Source of the DNA: an uncultured Clostridia bacterium
GTDB lineage: Bacteria > Bacillota > Clostridia > Oscillospirales > Ruminococcaceae
Reading direction: 5' to 3'
DNA length: 5,072 nt
NCBI GenBank assembly: GCA_937893735.1
Contig: CALBGD010000323.1
Location: 1-5,072, forward strand
Of this stretch, positions 3,773-5,072 are shown one piece after another. Both the position numbers and the translations under genes were made by a program. Below the pieces are notes generated by a model. The model ran no database searches, was not told where the DNA came from, and worked only from the letters and a program-made list of their open reading frames with translations. Numbering within the stretch: position 1 is the first letter of the stretch; the number at the start of each line of letters is the position of its first letter.

Positions 3773-5072
3773 ATGAAAGATATTACTGTAAGCCAGAATT
3801 TTGCGCCTCTTAAACCGTTGTGTTCCGTTCCTCTGATCAGACCTCTGTGTGTTCCGCTGGAAGTCGGTACGGAGTTCTCGGAGGAGATAAGCAGTCATTG
3901 GAAAAGCGGAGTATATTCTCTATGGGAAAGGCTTGGTTTAGTTTATCTTGAGGAAGAGAAACCCAAGGCTTCTCCGACAGATAATGGGATCATTGTAAAT
4001 AACTTTACTCAGCAATTGATTTTTCAGCTATTCTCACAAAAGAATATTAACAGGCTGATTGAATCAAATCAGCCCGGTTTTGTTTTAATAGATAAAGTTT
4101 ATCGGGAGGCGGCAAGCGGCAGAACTTCTTCCGGGGCGAAGCTATCCGCTGTTCTTGAGAAGCATATCGCCGAAAAAAACGCCCTTGCCCATGAGCTTGA
4201 AAAGGTGCTTGTGATGGCATCTGATGGCGGCGTTCCAGAGCATGATACCATCTCTGTGTCCGAGGATATGGCAGCGCTTACCGTGTCCACGATACTTCGT
4301 AATGTCGTGGCGGAAAAGAGGATAACCGAGCGCCAGATAGCGGTTTCAGAGCGCATATTGAAGCGGAACACAAAGCAGGAGCGCACAAAAGCTCTGCTGA
4401 AGGAATTGTCTGAGCTTGTAATCGAAGGCGGAGAATCATCCGCGGTGTTGACAGAGAGCATTCTGTCACGAATTTCAGAGGTACTCCGAACCGAGAATTC
4501 TCCGGCGAAAAGCGCATTCCTTCACGCGACAGCTGAAAGGGCGGCGGAGCTGACGCAGCAGTCATATACGGAGGAACAGGCAATCCAGGCTGCAAAAAGT
4601 ATAGTGGCATCCGTATATCGTTCTGAACAGGTCAGACGTGAAGCGGAGGTATTTTCCCGTGGTGCGGAAGCTCCGAATGCAGCGGCGGTATCTTCTGAAA
4701 GAAGGGGTGCGTTTGTGGCAGAGGAGGATTCAGGATACGGCAGGCAAGGTCTTCCAACGGTTGGAAAAATACTGCAGGAGCCGGACGTGAAAGTATCCGA
4801 TGCGGCAATGTTCCTGCTGGAGCAGTCTGTCGAGGAACTTGACACCCGCAGAGGTACAGCATTGCTGGGTCAGCTTTCGGCGCAGGAGGTTCGCGGTCTT
4901 TTGAAGAAAAGCGCGGACAGGAATGCTGCAGAACTTGCAAAAATCAGCGGCGGTTCTGTGGAGAAAGCCGTCAGCGAGGCGGTAACCGCTGCTCTTTCCA
5001 TGAGAAACACTGCGAAAGCGTCTGGAAGAGTTTCAGAAAGAATTTCCGGAGCTGACAGTACCGGACGGATGC
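3773..5072 (+). CDS. Large helix-rich eCIS-locus protein of unknown family (partial, runs off the window)
   Basis: The frame stays open for 433 codons to the window edge, so the C-terminus is not seen. It starts with an excellent ribosome binding site, AAAGGAGGT (3757-3765), 7 nt before the ATG. I do not recognise the family. Residues 11-29 form a Pro/Leu-rich N-terminus with the near-repeat PLCSVPL and PLCVPL holding the only two cysteines seen. Residues 40-110 look globular, with aromatic residues (SHWKSGVYSLWERLGLVYLE) and an Asn/Gln-rich patch. From about 112 the protein is Ala/Glu/Ser-rich and mostly predicted helical, with heptad-like stretches (122-147, 165-215, 245-300, 340-410) separated by short Gly/Pro breaks. 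No signal peptide or membrane segment is evident. Its place after tube and chaperone genes suggests a tape measure or other shaft or baseplate component; a cargo or scaffold protein is also possible. Confidence 0.8.
   Translation, partial: MKDITVSQNFAPLKPLCSVPLIRPLCVPLEVGTEFSEEISSHWKSGVYSLWERLGLVYLEEEKPKASPTDNGIIVNNFTQQLIFQLFSQKNINRLIESNQPGFVLIDKVYREAASGRTSSGAKLSAVLEKHIAEKNALAHELEKVLVMASDGGVPEHDTISVSEDMAALTVSTILRNVVAEKRITERQIAVSERILKRNTKQERTKALLKELSELVIEGGESSAVLTESILSRISEVLRTENSPAKSAFLHATAERAAELTQQSYTEEQAIQAAKSIVASVYRSEQVRREAEVFSRGAEAPNAAAVSSERRGAFVAEEDSGYGRQGLPTVGKILQEPDVKVSDAAMFLLEQSVEELDTRRGTALLGQLSAQEVRGLLKKSADRNAAELAKISGGSVEKAVSEAVTAALSMRNTAKASGRVSERISGADSTGRM

Noticed and set aside
4099..4940. 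Several overlapping minus-strand open frames of 102-120 codons
   Set aside because: They are low-complexity Ser/Ala/Pro-rich and oppose the continuous + frame that has a near-perfect ribosome binding site at 3757; they are shadows.

Overview
This window looks like the first part of an extracellular contractile injection system (eCIS, the phage-tail-like family that includes the Photorhabdus virulence cassette and the Serratia antifeeding prophage). All convincing genes lie on the + strand in one tightly packed run. The signs pointing to a Gram-positive Clostridia-type host (Ruminococcus or Oscillospiraceae-like) are strong purine-rich ribosome binding sites (GGAGG, AAAGGAGGT), moderate GC content and frequent AAG, GGC and CTT codons. 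That host assignment is inference from composition and translation signals, not from a marker gene.

Layout. Positions 1-354 hold no convincing protein gene but are rich in possible RNA structure: a 7-bp hairpin, a longer bulged hairpin, two overlapping pairings that could form a pseudoknot, and a GC-rich hairpin. Next come the contractile sheath (355-2124), the inner tube (2149-2637), a strong intergenic hairpin resembling an intrinsic terminator (about 2645-2704), a small tail-assembly-chaperone-like gene (2736-3101), an overlapping DUF6760-like reading frame ending at 3289, a second tube paralogue (3313-3738), and a large helix-rich protein starting at 3773 and still open at the window edge (at least 433 residues).

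How the genes work together. Sheath and tube would form the contractile shaft. The second tube-like protein probably sits at the baseplate end, as Pvc5 and Afp5 do in known eCIS. The two small genes occupy the place of the tail assembly chaperones (lambda G and T) of long-tailed phages. The large protein after them is a candidate tape measure or system-specific structural component, but I do not recognise its family. Baseplate, spike, ATPase and cargo genes would be expected beyond the right edge.

The most interesting signal is at the junction of the two small genes. A canonical -1 slippery heptamer (T TTT TTA, 3086-3092) lies in phase with the first gene, followed after 5-6 nt by a perfect 8-bp stem extendable to 11 bp, whose loop can pair with a downstream segment. 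The DUF6760 frame is exactly the -1 frame and has no good start of its own. This suggests a programmed frameshift making a 184-residue fusion, as in phage G/GT chaperones. A second regulatory signal, the hairpin after the tube gene, could set a high sheath/tube to low downstream expression ratio.
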